From Flagellimonas algicola (lineage in GTDB: Bacteria > Bacteroidota > Bacteroidia > Flavobacteriales > Flavobacteriaceae): a DNA stretch of 64,000 nt. The first letter of the stretch is position 1. Each line of letters opens with the position of its first letter. Below are positions 16,068-23,960 of the stretch, piece by piece. The position numbers and the translations under genes were made by a program. The notes beneath the pieces are model-generated. The model made no database searches and was not told where the DNA came from. It was given only the letters and a program-made list of their open reading frames with translations. The DNA is taken from the NCBI RefSeq assembly GCF_005937185.1, contig NZ_VCNI01000001.1:1112657-1176656 (forward strand), given 5' to 3'.

Positions 16068-17846
16068 ATGAACAAAATACTAGTAGTATGGATGGTCTTG
16101 GCCTTAGGGCTGGGAGGCGTTCAGACGACCAAGGCCCAGCGTTTTAAAAAACTAAAAAGCAAGGTGGAAAAAAAAGTGGAACGGAAAGCCAACGACGTTA
16201 TTGATGGCAAACCCGGAACCACTAAAAGGAAAAGTAATAATATAAAACCAGGCACCCCAACGGTCTCCTCCGCTGGCTCTACCCCCACATCCACACAGGA
16301 GACAACAGCAACCCCTAACCAAGAACCAAACACAACTAAAACCAAGACAACTATGGCACAAGCAGATGAAAATTGTAAGAGAGCATTAGGTGCTAGAAGT
16401 AGGTTTGAAACAGAAATGACAGACGTACAAAGATGTATTGAAGAAGAATGTGGTTCTGAAAAAATGCGAGGTTACCTCTCGAAAGCTGAATACTACTTGG
16501 AGCAAGCAAAGCAAAAGGCGCCTGATTGCGATACATCTGATATGGAAAAGGCTGTTTCCGATGCAAAGCAGATTCTCAACGAATACGAAAAAGAATTTGT
16601 GCCATTTAACGAGGGAACCTATAGCACTTCATCGTTTGTTTATCCAAAGATAGAAGTAGGGAATTTTAAAGCCCAAATGGGTAAATACTATATGGACGTT
16701 AACCTCTTTAAAAAAGGTGCAACCGAGCCGGAAGTAGTTACTGTGTCCTATTCCAGTAGCGAGACAAAGCCTGAAAAATTTGAAGGTAGAATTCAATTCA
16801 ATACAGAACTAAAGTTCAACATTTATGAAAAGGAGGATCACCATGTGTTGGAGATCTACCAAAGTAATGACTTTGCCTCCGTAATCCTGTTTGGGGAACA
16901 AGATGCAGAAACCCTTAAAAAGAAGGTGCAGGAATTTAGGATTCCAGATTCCAAGAGCGAGGGGGAATATGCCGCCATGGGAGACATGCAAAAGCGAGAG
17001 GCTGGCAGAATAGTAGTATCCAATAGCGATAACTTGGGCCACGATAACCACGGGCCCTTTAGCTTAAAAGAACTGGAAATTGGCAAGCCTGCGCACATGC
17101 GTTCATTTCATCAAAATATTGAACCACCCATGGAGACCCTGCAAAGGGCAGGCATCCATATTACCCAAGAAGGGTATGGCATTCGGATTTTGACAGAATA
17201 CCACTTAAATGGAAAACTTGTGGCCAAAGTAGAGGATGGTCCGTTATACGACGACGCTAGATTAAAGGCACATACATGGACTTCCATTAGGCATCCTTTA
17301 TGGAAAAATGAAAGGGAGGGTTATGGGATACCTTTTATTGAAGAACATGTTCTTAAAGAGAACCTACCCGTAGGGGACTATCCTTTGGAAATCAAAAAAT
17401 ACGTGTTCAGCGTTGAAGATAACCAAGAAGACTATAAAATACTCTTGGCCACCAGCGGCCCATTGACCTTGAAGGTAACCGAAGCGGGGTACCGAAGACT
17501 GTGCAATTCGGAGTACGGGCCATCCAAAGCGCCAAAGGACCAAAGCGCCAAGGCCAAAACCTTGTTATCAGTACTACGGAAACATGCCAAAGCGCAAGGG
17601 TGGACAGAGACTTTTATTAATGATGTACGCAACGTTACTAAATGGACTCCGGTACGGAACGTATTTGGTGTAATCACTCATTACAAATGTTCGGCCACCT
17701 TCCGCGCAAAATACCCTTTGGCAGATGGCAGATATAGTTTTGGGGAGATAAATTCGTTGTTGCATAGGAAAGAAGGGCGTATTGAAGTCTTTGGTATGAG
17801 CGGGCAACATTATATTCCCAATTGCAATAAGGGTACCAACCAATAA
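16068..17846 (+). CDS. Exported protein of unknown function
   Basis: I do not recognise a named domain. The 592-aa protein has an N-terminal signal (MNKILVVWMVLALGLGGVQ, cleavage near TTKAQ), a basic segment (residues 25-60), a Ser/Thr/Pro-rich linker (about 60-100), then a globular region beginning CKRALGARSRFETEM with scattered cysteines that could form disulphides. The start at 16068 is the first ATG giving a signal peptide. It stands alone between terminator-like structures and is preceded by the three-copy 21-bp repeat, so it is probably a regulated single-gene unit. The Lys-rich opening after the signal and the Thr/Pro linker suggest a secreted or surface-located protein. Confidence 0.8.
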   Translation: MNKILVVWMVLALGLGGVQTTKAQRFKKLKSKVEKKVERKANDVIDGKPGTTKRKSNNIKPGTPTVSSAGSTPTSTQETTATPNQEPNTTKTKTTMAQADENCKRALGARSRFETEMTDVQRCIEEECGSEKMRGYLSKAEYYLEQAKQKAPDCDTSDMEKAVSDAKQILNEYEKEFVPFNEGTYSTSSFVYPKIEVGNFKAQMGKYYMDVNLFKKGATEPEVVTVSYSSSETKPEKFEGRIQFNTELKFNIYEKEDHHVLEIYQSNDFASVILFGEQDAETLKKKVQEFRIPDSKSEGEYAAMGDMQKREAGRIVVSNSDNLGHDNHGPFSLKELEIGKPAHMRSFHQNIEPPMETLQRAGIHITQEGYGIRILTEYHLNGKLVAKVEDGPLYDDARLKAHTWTSIRHPLWKNEREGYGIPFIEEHVLKENLPVGDYPLEIKKYVFSVEDNQEDYKILLATSGPLTLKVTEAGYRRLCNSEYGPSKAPKDQSAKAKTLLSVLRKHAKAQGWTETFINDVRNVTKWTPVRNVFGVITHYKCSATFRAKYPLADGRYSFGEINSLLHRKEGRIEVFGMSGQHYIPNCNKGTNQ

Positions 17847-17852
17847 TGGGGA

Positions 17853-17880
17853 AGAGCCGCTAAAGCGGCTCTTTTTCTTT
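17853..17880 (+). terminator. Rho-independent terminator after the exported-protein gene
   Basis: AGAGCCGC-taaa-GCGGCTCT forms an eight-pair stem with a four-base loop, followed by TTTTTCTTTT. It lies 6 bp after the stop codon of the 592-aa protein, ending a single-gene transcript. Confidence 0.92.
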
Positions 17881-17950
17881 TCCTATGGTTTAAAAATTGG
17901 GGCTTGGTACACTTTCATGTAAATTGCCGTAGATTTCTTTGTGCACACTC

Positions 17951-18643
17951 ATGAACAGACTTACCCGCATTACCTCTATATTGATCAAGCTGCAATCCAA
18001 AAGCACACTAACGGCGCAGGAGATTGCAGACGAATTTGACATTAGTCTAAGAACCGTATACCGGGATGTAAAAACCCTACAGGAAGCCGGAGTACCCATC
18101 GGTTCCGAAGCGGGTATTGGTTATTTTATGGTGGATGGATACCGGCTGCCCCCTGTGTCTTTTGCAGAGGACGAAGCCAATGCACTGGTAACCGCCGAAA
18201 AGTTTGTGTTGCAGAACATGGAAACTTCCTTGGTCAAGAATTACCGCTCTGCCCTAACCAAAATCAAGGCAGTACTGCGTACTTCCGAAAAGGATAAAGT
18301 AGCGCTACTGGAAAGCAGGATAAGCCCTGCCCGTCAATTCAACAAAGAAGAAAGCTCATCCTATTTGGCAGAGGTCCAAAAAGCCATTACCTCCTTTGAG
18401 GTCATAGACATTACCTACCGTGACCCGCAAGGTATCACTACCCAACGCAAGGTAGACCCTCTAGGACTGTATTTTACGGAAAACAGATGGGTTATGGTGG
18501 CCTATTGTAGATTTAGGGAAGATTACCGGGACTTTCGTTTGGACAGGATTTTGGATTTAAAACCTACAGATATAACATCCGGGAAAGCCATTACGTTCAA
18601 CCTACAGGATCACTTTAAGAAACGGGGCGAAAAATATTCTTGA
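17951..18643 (+). CDS. YafY-type transcriptional regulator, HTH plus WYL domain
   Basis: A 230-aa regulator. The N-terminal winged helix is NRLTRITSILIKLQSKSTLT followed by EIADEFDISLRTVYRDVKTL (recognition helix near residues 30-50), and the C-terminal WYL domain spans about residues 135-230, with a ligand-sensing strand VDPLGLYFTENRWVMVAYC. The ATG at 17951 is preferred over one four codons earlier because it gives the standard opening. The 107-aa monooxygenase-fold gene begins 68 bp downstream and is the probable target. The ligand is unknown. Confidence 0.9.
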   Translation: MNRLTRITSILIKLQSKSTLTAQEIADEFDISLRTVYRDVKTLQEAGVPIGSEAGIGYFMVDGYRLPPVSFAEDEANALVTAEKFVLQNMETSLVKNYRSALTKIKAVLRTSEKDKVALLESRISPARQFNKEESSSYLAEVQKAITSFEVIDITYRDPQGITTQRKVDPLGLYFTENRWVMVAYCRFREDYRDFRLDRILDLKPTDITSGKAITFNLQDHFKKRGEKYS

Positions 18644-18677
18644 CCCCTACTGACATACCCTTGACACTCTCCAGAAT

Positions 18678-18685
18678 TAGCTTTG
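18678..18685 (+). promoter_or_regulatory. Candidate -7 promoter element TAGCTTTG
   Basis: TAGCTTTG fits the Bacteroidota TAnnTTTG consensus and is 26 bp before the start at 18712. A TTGACA sits only 14 bp upstream, closer than the usual 19-20 bp, so the -33 partner is uncertain. Confidence 0.45.
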
Positions 18686-18711
18686 TTGTTAAATGAAAAA
18701 CAACACAAAAA

Positions 18712-19035
18712 ATGAACAATCATCAAATTTTGGAGTGGGCCCCATTTACCATCAAAGAGGGCATCACGGAGCAACAACTGTTGGAAGCCTCCAAAGCTTT
18801 GCAAACAGATTTCTTGGAAAAGCAAAACGGGTTCATCCGAAGGGAACTTTTGGTTCAATCTGATCGGAGCTTTATCGACACCATTCTATGGGAAAGTATG
18901 GATGCGGCTCGGGAAGTTATGGTCAAGGTTCAGGAAAGTCCTGCCTTTTCCAAATACTTTAACCTGATGGAAGAAGCTGATACTTCCCAACCGGAACAAG
19001 GTGTTTTGCACTATCAAATGTATGCCAGTTATTAA
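18712..19035 (+). CDS. Dimeric alpha-beta barrel protein, monooxygenase-like
   Basis: A 107-aa protein whose pattern resembles the antibiotic-biosynthesis-monooxygenase/ferredoxin-like fold. It has an opening strand ILEWAPFTIKEG, a helix with LLEASKALQTDFLEKQNGF, a strand RRELLVQSD, then IDTILWESMDAAREVM. These small proteins act as homodimers on aromatic or quinone substrates or as stress-linked domains. No catalytic residue can be identified with confidence. The regulator with a WYL domain lies just upstream on the same strand. Confidence 0.65.
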   Translation: MNNHQILEWAPFTIKEGITEQQLLEASKALQTDFLEKQNGFIRRELLVQSDRSFIDTILWESMDAAREVMVKVQESPAFSKYFNLMEEADTSQPEQGVLHYQMYASY

Positions 19036-19066
19036 TGCAGACCTTTGGGCATTTTGATTAAAAATT

Positions 19067-19180
19067 CGTCAGTTCGAGATTTCCAACGGAAAGTATCGAG
19101 AATTAGGGAATTGATTAAAAACCCCTTGTTCTCGATACTATTTTTGCGGCAGAAAGCCGAAAAAATCACTCGAACTGACG
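19067..19180. repeat. Compound inverted repeat with two TTCGAG...AGTATCGAGAA units
   Basis: Outer arms CGTCAGTTCGAG (19067-19078) and CTCGAACTGACG (19169-19180) are perfect inverted repeats. Inside, AGTATCGAGAA occurs at 19092-19102 and its reverse complement at 19129-19139. The block is therefore two copies of one unit facing each other: TTCGAG, a small variable hairpin, then AGTATCGAGAA. A third copy is built into purL at 54411-54446. It has the size of a miniature element, but no target duplication or transposase gene is visible. Confidence 0.85.
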
Positions 19181-19232
19181 GGTTGGATCAGTTTATTTTT
19201 CAAAATGCAAAGGATTAGGCTAACAAATTAAA

Positions 19233-19727
19233 ATGAAAGAACCCATAATAAAAGGCGAATTCCTTCTTCAAAAAAGCCCGGGAAAGGGCGGATGGACCTA
19301 TGCAAGCATCCCAGGAAAAATCAAAGGTAAATCCAATGCCTTTGGGTGGGTCAAGGTAAAGGGGAGTATAGATGGATTTCCCATTCAACAGTACAACATT
19401 ATGCCGCTCAATAATGGTCATATGTTTTTGCCGGTAAAGGCAGCCATCCGAAAGATAATTGGGAAATGGCCAGGGGACTATGTCAAAGTTGTTTTGTATT
19501 TGGATGAAGACCCCATTCAAATTCCCGAAGATATCATGGAATGTTTTCGTCAAGAGCCGGCATCCCTCCTATTAACGTTTCAATCTTTCACTGAAGGGCA
19601 GCAAAAAGCATATTTGGATTGGATCTATGCTGCTAAAAAGGAAGATACCCAAGCGGACAGAATAGCATTGATGATGCACAAACTGTCTAAAAACTTAACG
19701 CTTCACCAACAGGAAAAGAACGAATAG
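19233..19727 (+). CDS. DUF1905 / YdeI-OmdA domain protein
   Basis: A 164-aa protein with an N-terminal DUF1905-like barrel (about residues 4-90, with SPGKGGWTYASIPGKIKG and MFLPVKAAIRKIIGKWPGD) and a C-terminal helical YdeI/OmdA-type tail (FTEGQQKAYLDWIYAAKKED...RIALMMHKL). The biochemical role is unknown; the family is often listed as bacteriocin-protection-like. It stands alone between the compound inverted repeat and the ArsR operator region. Confidence 0.8.
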   Translation: MKEPIIKGEFLLQKSPGKGGWTYASIPGKIKGKSNAFGWVKVKGSIDGFPIQQYNIMPLNNGHMFLPVKAAIRKIIGKWPGDYVKVVLYLDEDPIQIPEDIMECFRQEPASLLLTFQSFTEGQQKAYLDWIYAAKKEDTQADRIALMMHKLSKNLTLHQQEKNE

Positions 19728-19748
19728 TCCAAAAAATTCATTTGTAAA

Positions 19749-19795
19749 TTTGTGTAACCGAATGATTACATATATATTTGTAACCAAACGGTTAC
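19749..19795 (+). promoter_or_regulatory. ArsR-gene promoter with two flanking operators
   Basis: A TTTG at 19749-19752 and TATATTTG at 19773-19780 are 20 bp apart, an excellent Bacteroidota promoter. Two 16-bp imperfect palindromes, GTAACCGAATGATTAC (19754-19769) and GTAACCAAACGGTTAC (19780-19795), fill the spacer and the region after the -7 element. Their starts are 26 bp apart. The arrangement is what is expected for autorepression by the ArsR-type protein encoded 7 bp downstream. Confidence 0.85.
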
Positions 19796-19801
19796 TTATA
19801 A

Positions 19802-20131
19802 ATGAGAAGAGATGTATTCCAAGCCATTGCAGATCCCGTTCGGCGCGATATCATCAAGCTGCTGTCGGAACAGGCTTTGACCGTAAATGAGGTGGCCGAG
19901 CAATTTCAGGTGAGCAGACCTGCCATTTCCAAACACCTAAAGATTTTGGAAGAATGCGGAATTATCAGCTATAGTCAAAAAGGACGTGAACGGCACTGCC
20001 TTATTCAACCAAAAAACCTAATCCCTGCATTTTTATGGATTGACCAATACCGAAATCTCTGGGAAGAGAAACTGGACTCTTTTGAAAACTATTTGAATCA
20101 ATTACAAAACAAAAACAACAAGCATGAATAA
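19802..20131 (+). CDS. ArsR family winged-helix repressor
   Basis: A 109-aa regulator with the usual ArsR winged helix: RRDVFQAIADPVRRDIIKLL, then LTVNEVAEQFQVSRPAISKHLKIL as the DNA-binding helices. No metal-binding cysteine motif (such as CVC) is present, so it probably belongs to the non-metal group that pairs with SRPBCC proteins. The next gene overlaps its stop by 8 bp and encodes such a protein. The two palindromic operators overlapping the promoter suggest autorepression. Confidence 0.92.
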   Translation: MRRDVFQAIADPVRRDIIKLLSEQALTVNEVAEQFQVSRPAISKHLKILEECGIISYSQKGRERHCLIQPKNLIPAFLWIDQYRNLWEEKLDSFENYLNQLQNKNNKHE

Positions 20132-20576
20132 TCCAAAAAACAGAACCCTTACCATTGAGCGAACATTAGATGCCCCTCTAGACCTAGTTTGGGATGCCTG
20201 GACAAAGCCAGAACATATTGCACAATGGTGGGGAGCAAACGGAATGGAAACCAAAATAGTAGAACATGATTTTACCGTTGGAGGCCAATGGAAATATGCC
20301 ATGACCATGCCAGATGGCCGCGAATTTACCGCCGACGGAGTGTACATAGAAATTGTACCGAAGGAAAGAATCATTACCTCAGCCAACTTTAAACCTATGA
20401 CCGAAGGCGTGGAAATCCAAACCATTTTTAAGGCGGATGGTGACAAAACCCAATTGACCTTCAATTGTGTACACGAAACTGAGGAGTATTGCAAACAACA
20501 GGAAGAAATGGGCTTTTATAATGGCTGGGGCTCTTTCTTTGACCGCTTGTCTGAATTTGTAAAGTCCAAACCATGA
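20124..20576 (+). CDS. SRPBCC (AHSA1-like) domain protein
   Basis: A 150-aa single-domain START/AHSA1-type protein with RTLTIERTLDAPLDLVWDAWTK at the opening, AQWWGANGMETKIVEHDF next, and the closing helix GFYNGWGSFFDRLSEFVKS. The fold binds hydrophobic ligands; the ligand here is not known. The 8-bp overlap with the ArsR gene means coupled translation, and the pair is a common two-gene unit in Bacteroidota. A terminator follows at 20614. Confidence 0.92.
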   Translation: MNNPKNRTLTIERTLDAPLDLVWDAWTKPEHIAQWWGANGMETKIVEHDFTVGGQWKYAMTMPDGREFTADGVYIEIVPKERIITSANFKPMTEGVEIQTIFKADGDKTQLTFNCVHETEEYCKQQEEMGFYNGWGSFFDRLSEFVKSKP

Positions 20577-20613
20577 GAAAGAGATGACAAAATTCAGGTC
20601 TAAAATCATTGAA

Positions 20614-20643
20614 AAGGTGAGCTTAAAGCTTGCCTTTTATTAT
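20614..20643 (+). terminator. Terminator after the ArsR/SRPBCC pair
   Basis: AAGGTGAGCT and AGCTTGCCTT pair over ten bases (two wobbles) with a three-base loop, followed by a T-rich TTTTATTATT. It is 37 bp after the SRPBCC stop. Confidence 0.75.
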
Positions 20644-20674
20644 TAATGATCTTTCAAACTGAGCAATAATAAAC

Positions 20675-20710
20675 CCATTCGTCAATTCAAACTGGGTATC
20701 CGTCAATTGG
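20675..20710 (+). promoter_or_regulatory. Two direct repeats of 21 bp, candidate LytTR-type operator
   Basis: CATTCGTCAATTC begins at 20676 and TATCCGTCAATTG at 20697, so the cores ATTCGTCAATT and ATCCGTCAATT start 21 bp apart. The second copy matches the third copy at 15993 over ATCCGTCAATTG. The block lies about 75 bp before the lipoprotein gene start at 20770, the same relative placement as the repeat at 15951-16013. Confidence 0.65.
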
Positions 20711-20769
20711 AATCAAAGAATCTCAACCAAAAAGTGAAGATTGCTTATTTAAACGAAAAATTAGATTCC

Positions 20770-21282
20770 ATGAAAAAACACAATGTATTATTGAGCAACT
20801 TTCTTCCATTTATTTTAACCATGCTTGTCTTTCTTAACGCTTGTAAAAAAGATGACAGTCCTACGCCCATAGATCCCATTGTGGGTACTTGGAAGCTTAC
20901 AGGCGCTTCAGTGAACGGTTCATCAATTTTAGGCACACTATATGTATCCAGCACTTGCGCTGCAGATGACCAGTTTATTTTGGCCGAAGGAAGCGTCTCC
21001 GATTTAACTGGAAGTACCAGTGTAGATATCGGAGATCTAAATTGTTATGATCCTGCCAAGAATTCTGACATTGTTCAAGGGGGAACTTGGTTATTCAACA
21101 GCAACAAAACTCAAGTTACCATTACCTTGCCGGCTGGAACAGGCTTTCCAATTTCCGTTTTGGACATACAGGATTTGGAATTCCCTAGCGAAACCACCAT
21201 GACAGGTGTTTATTATAGTTTTGACCAAGAAGGTTCTGATGAATCTGTTGATTTAGATATCGTCTTAACCAGACAAGATTAG
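20770..21282 (+). CDS. Lipocalin-like lipoprotein
   Basis: A 170-aa lipoprotein. The ATG at 20770 is chosen because it opens a good signal (MKKHNVLLSNFLPFILTMLV) with a lipobox ending at NAC (cysteine near residue 25). An upstream ATG at 20707 would put 21 hydrophilic residues before it. After the signal, DPIVGTWKLTGASVNG is the lipocalin-like opening common in Bacteroidota lipoproteins; the rest is beta-rich. Ligand unknown. It stands alone, with the two-copy 21-bp repeat upstream and a strong hairpin at 21351 downstream. Confidence 0.8.
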   Translation: MKKHNVLLSNFLPFILTMLVFLNACKKDDSPTPIDPIVGTWKLTGASVNGSSILGTLYVSSTCAADDQFILAEGSVSDLTGSTSVDIGDLNCYDPAKNSDIVQGGTWLFNSNKTQVTITLPAGTGFPISVLDIQDLEFPSETTMTGVYYSFDQEGSDESVDLDIVLTRQD

Positions 21283-21350
21283 TGAATGGTTCCTAAGCTA
21301 TAACTGTGAGGTAATTGTCTTTGTAAGTTTAAATTAAATAATATTCTTTG

Positions 21351-21381
21351 GTAGTGGCGGACATTTTTTATCCGCCACTAC
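21351..21381 (+). terminator. GTAGTGGCGGA hairpin downstream of the lipoprotein gene
   Basis: GTAGTGGCGGA...TCCGCCACTAC gives an eleven-pair stem around a small AT loop. Only CTTCTTTCC follows, so the T-run is weak. It separates the lipoprotein gene from the ABC operon promoter starting 15 bp later and would stop read-through. Confidence 0.7.
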
Positions 21382-21395
21382 TTCTTTCCATAAAA

Positions 21396-21426
21396 TTTGG
21401 AGAATCAAAAAAATATTTTACATTTG
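21396..21426 (+). promoter_or_regulatory. Promoter of the GntR/ABC operon
   Basis: TTTG at 21396-21399 and TACATTTG at 21419-21426 are separated by 19 bp, matching the Bacteroidota housekeeping promoter. It lies 29 bp upstream of the ATPase start at 21456 and should drive the four overlapping or abutting genes that follow. Confidence 0.78.
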
Positions 21427-21455
21427 TAGTGTTCTAGTTATCTAATACGCTATAA

Positions 21456-22307
21456 ATGTTAACGACAAACAAGCTTTATTTCAACTATCCAACCAGTCCT
21501 TCGGTACTTAAGTCCATTAATCTGGAACTTAAGCCAGGCAATATCTATGGCTTGTTTGGTAAGAATGGGGAAGGGAAAAGCACCTTGATCAAGATAATGA
21601 GTGGGTTGTTGTTTCCAAAATCCGGTAATTGCACTTTTAATGGGCGGTCCATACAGCAAAGAGAGCCAGAGACCTTACAGGACATTTTTTTAATCCCCGA
21701 GGAATTTGAATTGCCTTCCATCTCCATAAAGGCTTTTGAACATATCAACTCGGTTTTCTATCCCAATTTTTCCAAAGAACAGTTTTACAATCTTTTGGAA
21801 GAATTCCATTTAAAACCGCAACAAATCATCTCCAACCTTTCTTTTGGGCAAAAAAAGAAAGTGCTAATAGCTTTTGGTATTGCAGTAAATACACAGCTGT
21901 TACTCATGGATGAACCCACCAATGGCTTGGACATTCCGTCCAAAAGTCAATTTAGAAAGGTCATGGCGGCCAGTGTTGATTCTGGGAAATGTATAGTGAT
22001 TTCGACCCATCAAGTTCGAGACCTTCATAGCCTTATCAACCATGTAATCATTTTGGACAATGCTCAGCTCATTTTTGATGAATCCCTAGATCAGGTGACC
22101 AAAATGCTCTGGTTTGGTAGGGCATCCAGCACGGAGCAAACCGGACTTATTTATTCTGAGGGGGCATTTGGTGGACGATCCGTACATGCCAGAATGGATA
22201 AGGAAGAAACTGAGGTGGACTTGGAACTTCTATTTAATGGGGTCTTGAACGAGCCTGCGAGAATAAATCAAATCATGCAAAACAATGATCATGGGACAAG
22301 GGTTTAG
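21456..22307 (+). CDS. ABC transporter ATP-binding protein, YtrB/YhcH type
   Basis: A 283-aa ATPase with a Walker A GLFGKNGEGKST near residues 33-44, signature NLSFGQKKKVLIAF (F replacing the second signature glycine), Walker B LLLMDEPTNGLD, and switch histidine in STHQVRD. The last 80 residues form a poorly conserved accessory tail. It overlaps the permease gene by 23 bp, and the small GntR regulator follows two genes on. This matches YtrA-type loci in which the regulator responds to cell-wall stress, but substrate and direction are not known here. Confidence 0.9.
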   Translation: MLTTNKLYFNYPTSPSVLKSINLELKPGNIYGLFGKNGEGKSTLIKIMSGLLFPKSGNCTFNGRSIQQREPETLQDIFLIPEEFELPSISIKAFEHINSVFYPNFSKEQFYNLLEEFHLKPQQIISNLSFGQKKKVLIAFGIAVNTQLLLMDEPTNGLDIPSKSQFRKVMAASVDSGKCIVISTHQVRDLHSLINHVIILDNAQLIFDESLDQVTKMLWFGRASSTEQTGLIYSEGAFGGRSVHARMDKEETEVDLELLFNGVLNEPARINQIMQNNDHGTRV

Positions 22308-23043
22308 TTTTCAGCGGGTAATACAGTTCATCAAGCGGGACTTGGTGCTGCTACGAGGTACATTTCTGACTGGATTTTTGGTAGCCATCATCTTGGTTTT
22401 TCTCTTTTGTTTGTTAAACATGGTCTGGGATCAAAAATTAAGTTTGGAAGAGTTTTATGGAATTTTCGGAATCATCTATATCCCTATGGGAATACTGTTC
22501 ACCTTTGCATTGTTTCGCGAGTTCGGCAACCCAAAAACCAACGCATTATATCTGGCCCTTCCCATTTCTACCATAGAACGACTAGTGGGCAAATGGCTAA
22601 CGGTTAGCCTGATCTACACCTTGGTATTGTCTGTTTTGGCGCTGCTGGTCGGGACAGTTGCCATGGCGGCGGGAATCATTCTTTTTGGAGCCAATTTTAA
22701 CCTGCTAACGCTATTCTCAGAATCGTATTTAACTATTGTTGGCACCTATATTTTTGTTCAACCTGTAGCCATGGTGGGCGCGCTTAGTTTTTCCAGAAAC
22801 AAGATCGGGAAAACCTTATTGGCTGTTGGAATCGTAGTACTTGGCTTCTTTCTTTTCAATTTTCTATTGTACGCCATGTTCAACCATAAACTTGGTGTTT
22901 TTGACGAAGACGGGCTAGGTTCAATGGCATTCAACAAGGCCGGTATGGATTATTCCATTGTTGGACGATGGTTCTATGGCTTCATATTTGGTCCGCTAAT
23001 GCTTGTGGTGGCTTATTTTAAAATGAGGGAAAAGGAGGTGTAG
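22285..23043 (+). CDS. ABC transporter permease subunit
   Basis: A 252-aa membrane protein with about six hydrophobic segments (e.g. FLTGFLVAIILVFLFCLLNM, IIYIPMGILFTFALF, AVGIVVLGFFLFNFLLYAMF). It has the ABC-2 style loop LYLALPISTIERLVGKWLTV near residue 92, which is typical of exporters paired with YtrB-type ATPases. It overlaps the ATPase gene, and the regulator gene follows after one base. Start could be at 22285 or six bases later. Confidence 0.87.
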   Translation: MIMGQGFSFQRVIQFIKRDLVLLRGTFLTGFLVAIILVFLFCLLNMVWDQKLSLEEFYGIFGIIYIPMGILFTFALFREFGNPKTNALYLALPISTIERLVGKWLTVSLIYTLVLSVLALLVGTVAMAAGIILFGANFNLLTLFSESYLTIVGTYIFVQPVAMVGALSFSRNKIGKTLLAVGIVVLGFFLFNFLLYAMFNHKLGVFDEDGLGSMAFNKAGMDYSIVGRWFYGFIFGPLMLVVAYFKMREKEV

Positions 23044-23044
23044 G

Positions 23045-23413
23045 ATGGATTTTGACAACAGTAAACCCATTTATTTACAAATAGTGGATTTCTTTTATGA
23101 AAACATATTGAGCAAACAATGGCAAGAAGGAAGCAGAATCCCTTCCGTTAGAGAGGTAGCCATGATGGTGGAGGTCAACCCCAATACCGCCATAAGGGCC
23201 TTTAACCACCTACAGGATTTGGAGGTGATCTATAATAAAAGAGGTATTGGATACTTCGTATCCAATAATGGATATACCACTGTATTGGATATTAAACGTA
23301 AGGAGTTTTTGGAACAAAACCTTCCTAACCTATTCAAGCAAATGAGTCTATTGGACATTGGCATTGAAGAATTGAACAACGCTTACAACCAACACAAAAA
23401 TGAAGAAGAGTAG
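23045..23413 (+). CDS. GntR family regulator, YtrA subfamily
   Basis: A 122-aa protein consisting of the GntR winged helix (PIYLQIVDFFYENILSKQW, then RIPSVREVAMMVEVNPNTAI) and only a short tail of about 50 residues. This is the small YtrA type that lacks a large effector domain. It begins 1 bp after the permease stop and overlaps the next gene by 14 bp. It probably represses the operon that contains it. The operator cannot be named, but the spacer of the promoter at 21396-21426 is the place to look. Confidence 0.9.
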   Translation: MDFDNSKPIYLQIVDFFYENILSKQWQEGSRIPSVREVAMMVEVNPNTAIRAFNHLQDLEVIYNKRGIGYFVSNNGYTTVLDIKRKEFLEQNLPNLFKQMSLLDIGIEELNNAYNQHKNEEE

Positions 23414-23957
23414 TCTTATTTTATGGGGAGCGCTGATTGCTATCCTGCTATTTTCGTTCATTTTTCAGTTATTCGTGCATAGCTATGTGAAGGAAGGGAA
23501 AGCCAATATCAAACCTGTGCAAATGCTAAAGCAAAATAGGCAGCTTTCCCATTTTACAGTTATCAAAGCAAGTGGAAGATTGAAAATTCTTATGGAACAA
23601 CAAGACGCAGTAGGTATTGAGGTAAATGCCCCGGATTATATTATCGATTCCATTCGCACCCTAATAATTGACGATACTTTGGACATCAGTGTGGTTTCTT
23701 CCTTGAAGAAGAAAGACAGCATTATCCTACGTATTTCAAATCCAGAATATCATGGGCTCCAGTTTAGTTCTGAAACATCAGTTGAGTCCGTCGGGACCCT
23801 ATCAGGAACAAATCTGGACTTGAAGTTCAGCGATAAAAGCTCTGGAAATCTTGAACTTTCCTATGAGCGATTGAATTACACCAACACCTCAACAGGCAGC
23901 GTGAATTTAAATGGAAAAATTAACCAACTTTATTTTATGGAGGAAAAGAATAACTAA
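23400..23957 (+). CDS. Membrane-anchored DUF2807-like protein
   Basis: A 185-aa protein with an uncleaved or weakly cleaved N-terminal hydrophobic segment (LILWGALIAILLFSFIFQLF) and a beta-rich extracytoplasmic region. The repeating short strands (SGRLKILMEQQDAV, NLDLKFSDKSSGNLELSYE, NTSTGSVNLNGKI) match the right-handed beta-helix style of the DUF2807 head-GIN family. It is the last gene of the ABC/GntR operon and overlaps gntR by 14 bp. Function unknown; surface or periplasmic sensing is a guess. Confidence 0.75.
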   Translation: MKKSSLILWGALIAILLFSFIFQLFVHSYVKEGKANIKPVQMLKQNRQLSHFTVIKASGRLKILMEQQDAVGIEVNAPDYIIDSIRTLIIDDTLDISVVSSLKKKDSIILRISNPEYHGLQFSSETSVESVGTLSGTNLDLKFSDKSSGNLELSYERLNYTNTSTGSVNLNGKINQLYFMEEKNN

Positions 23958-23960
23958 ATA

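Noticed and set aside
19067..19180. Insertion sequence or MITE with target duplication
   Set aside because: No direct duplication at the ends and no transposase gene; kept as a repeat only.
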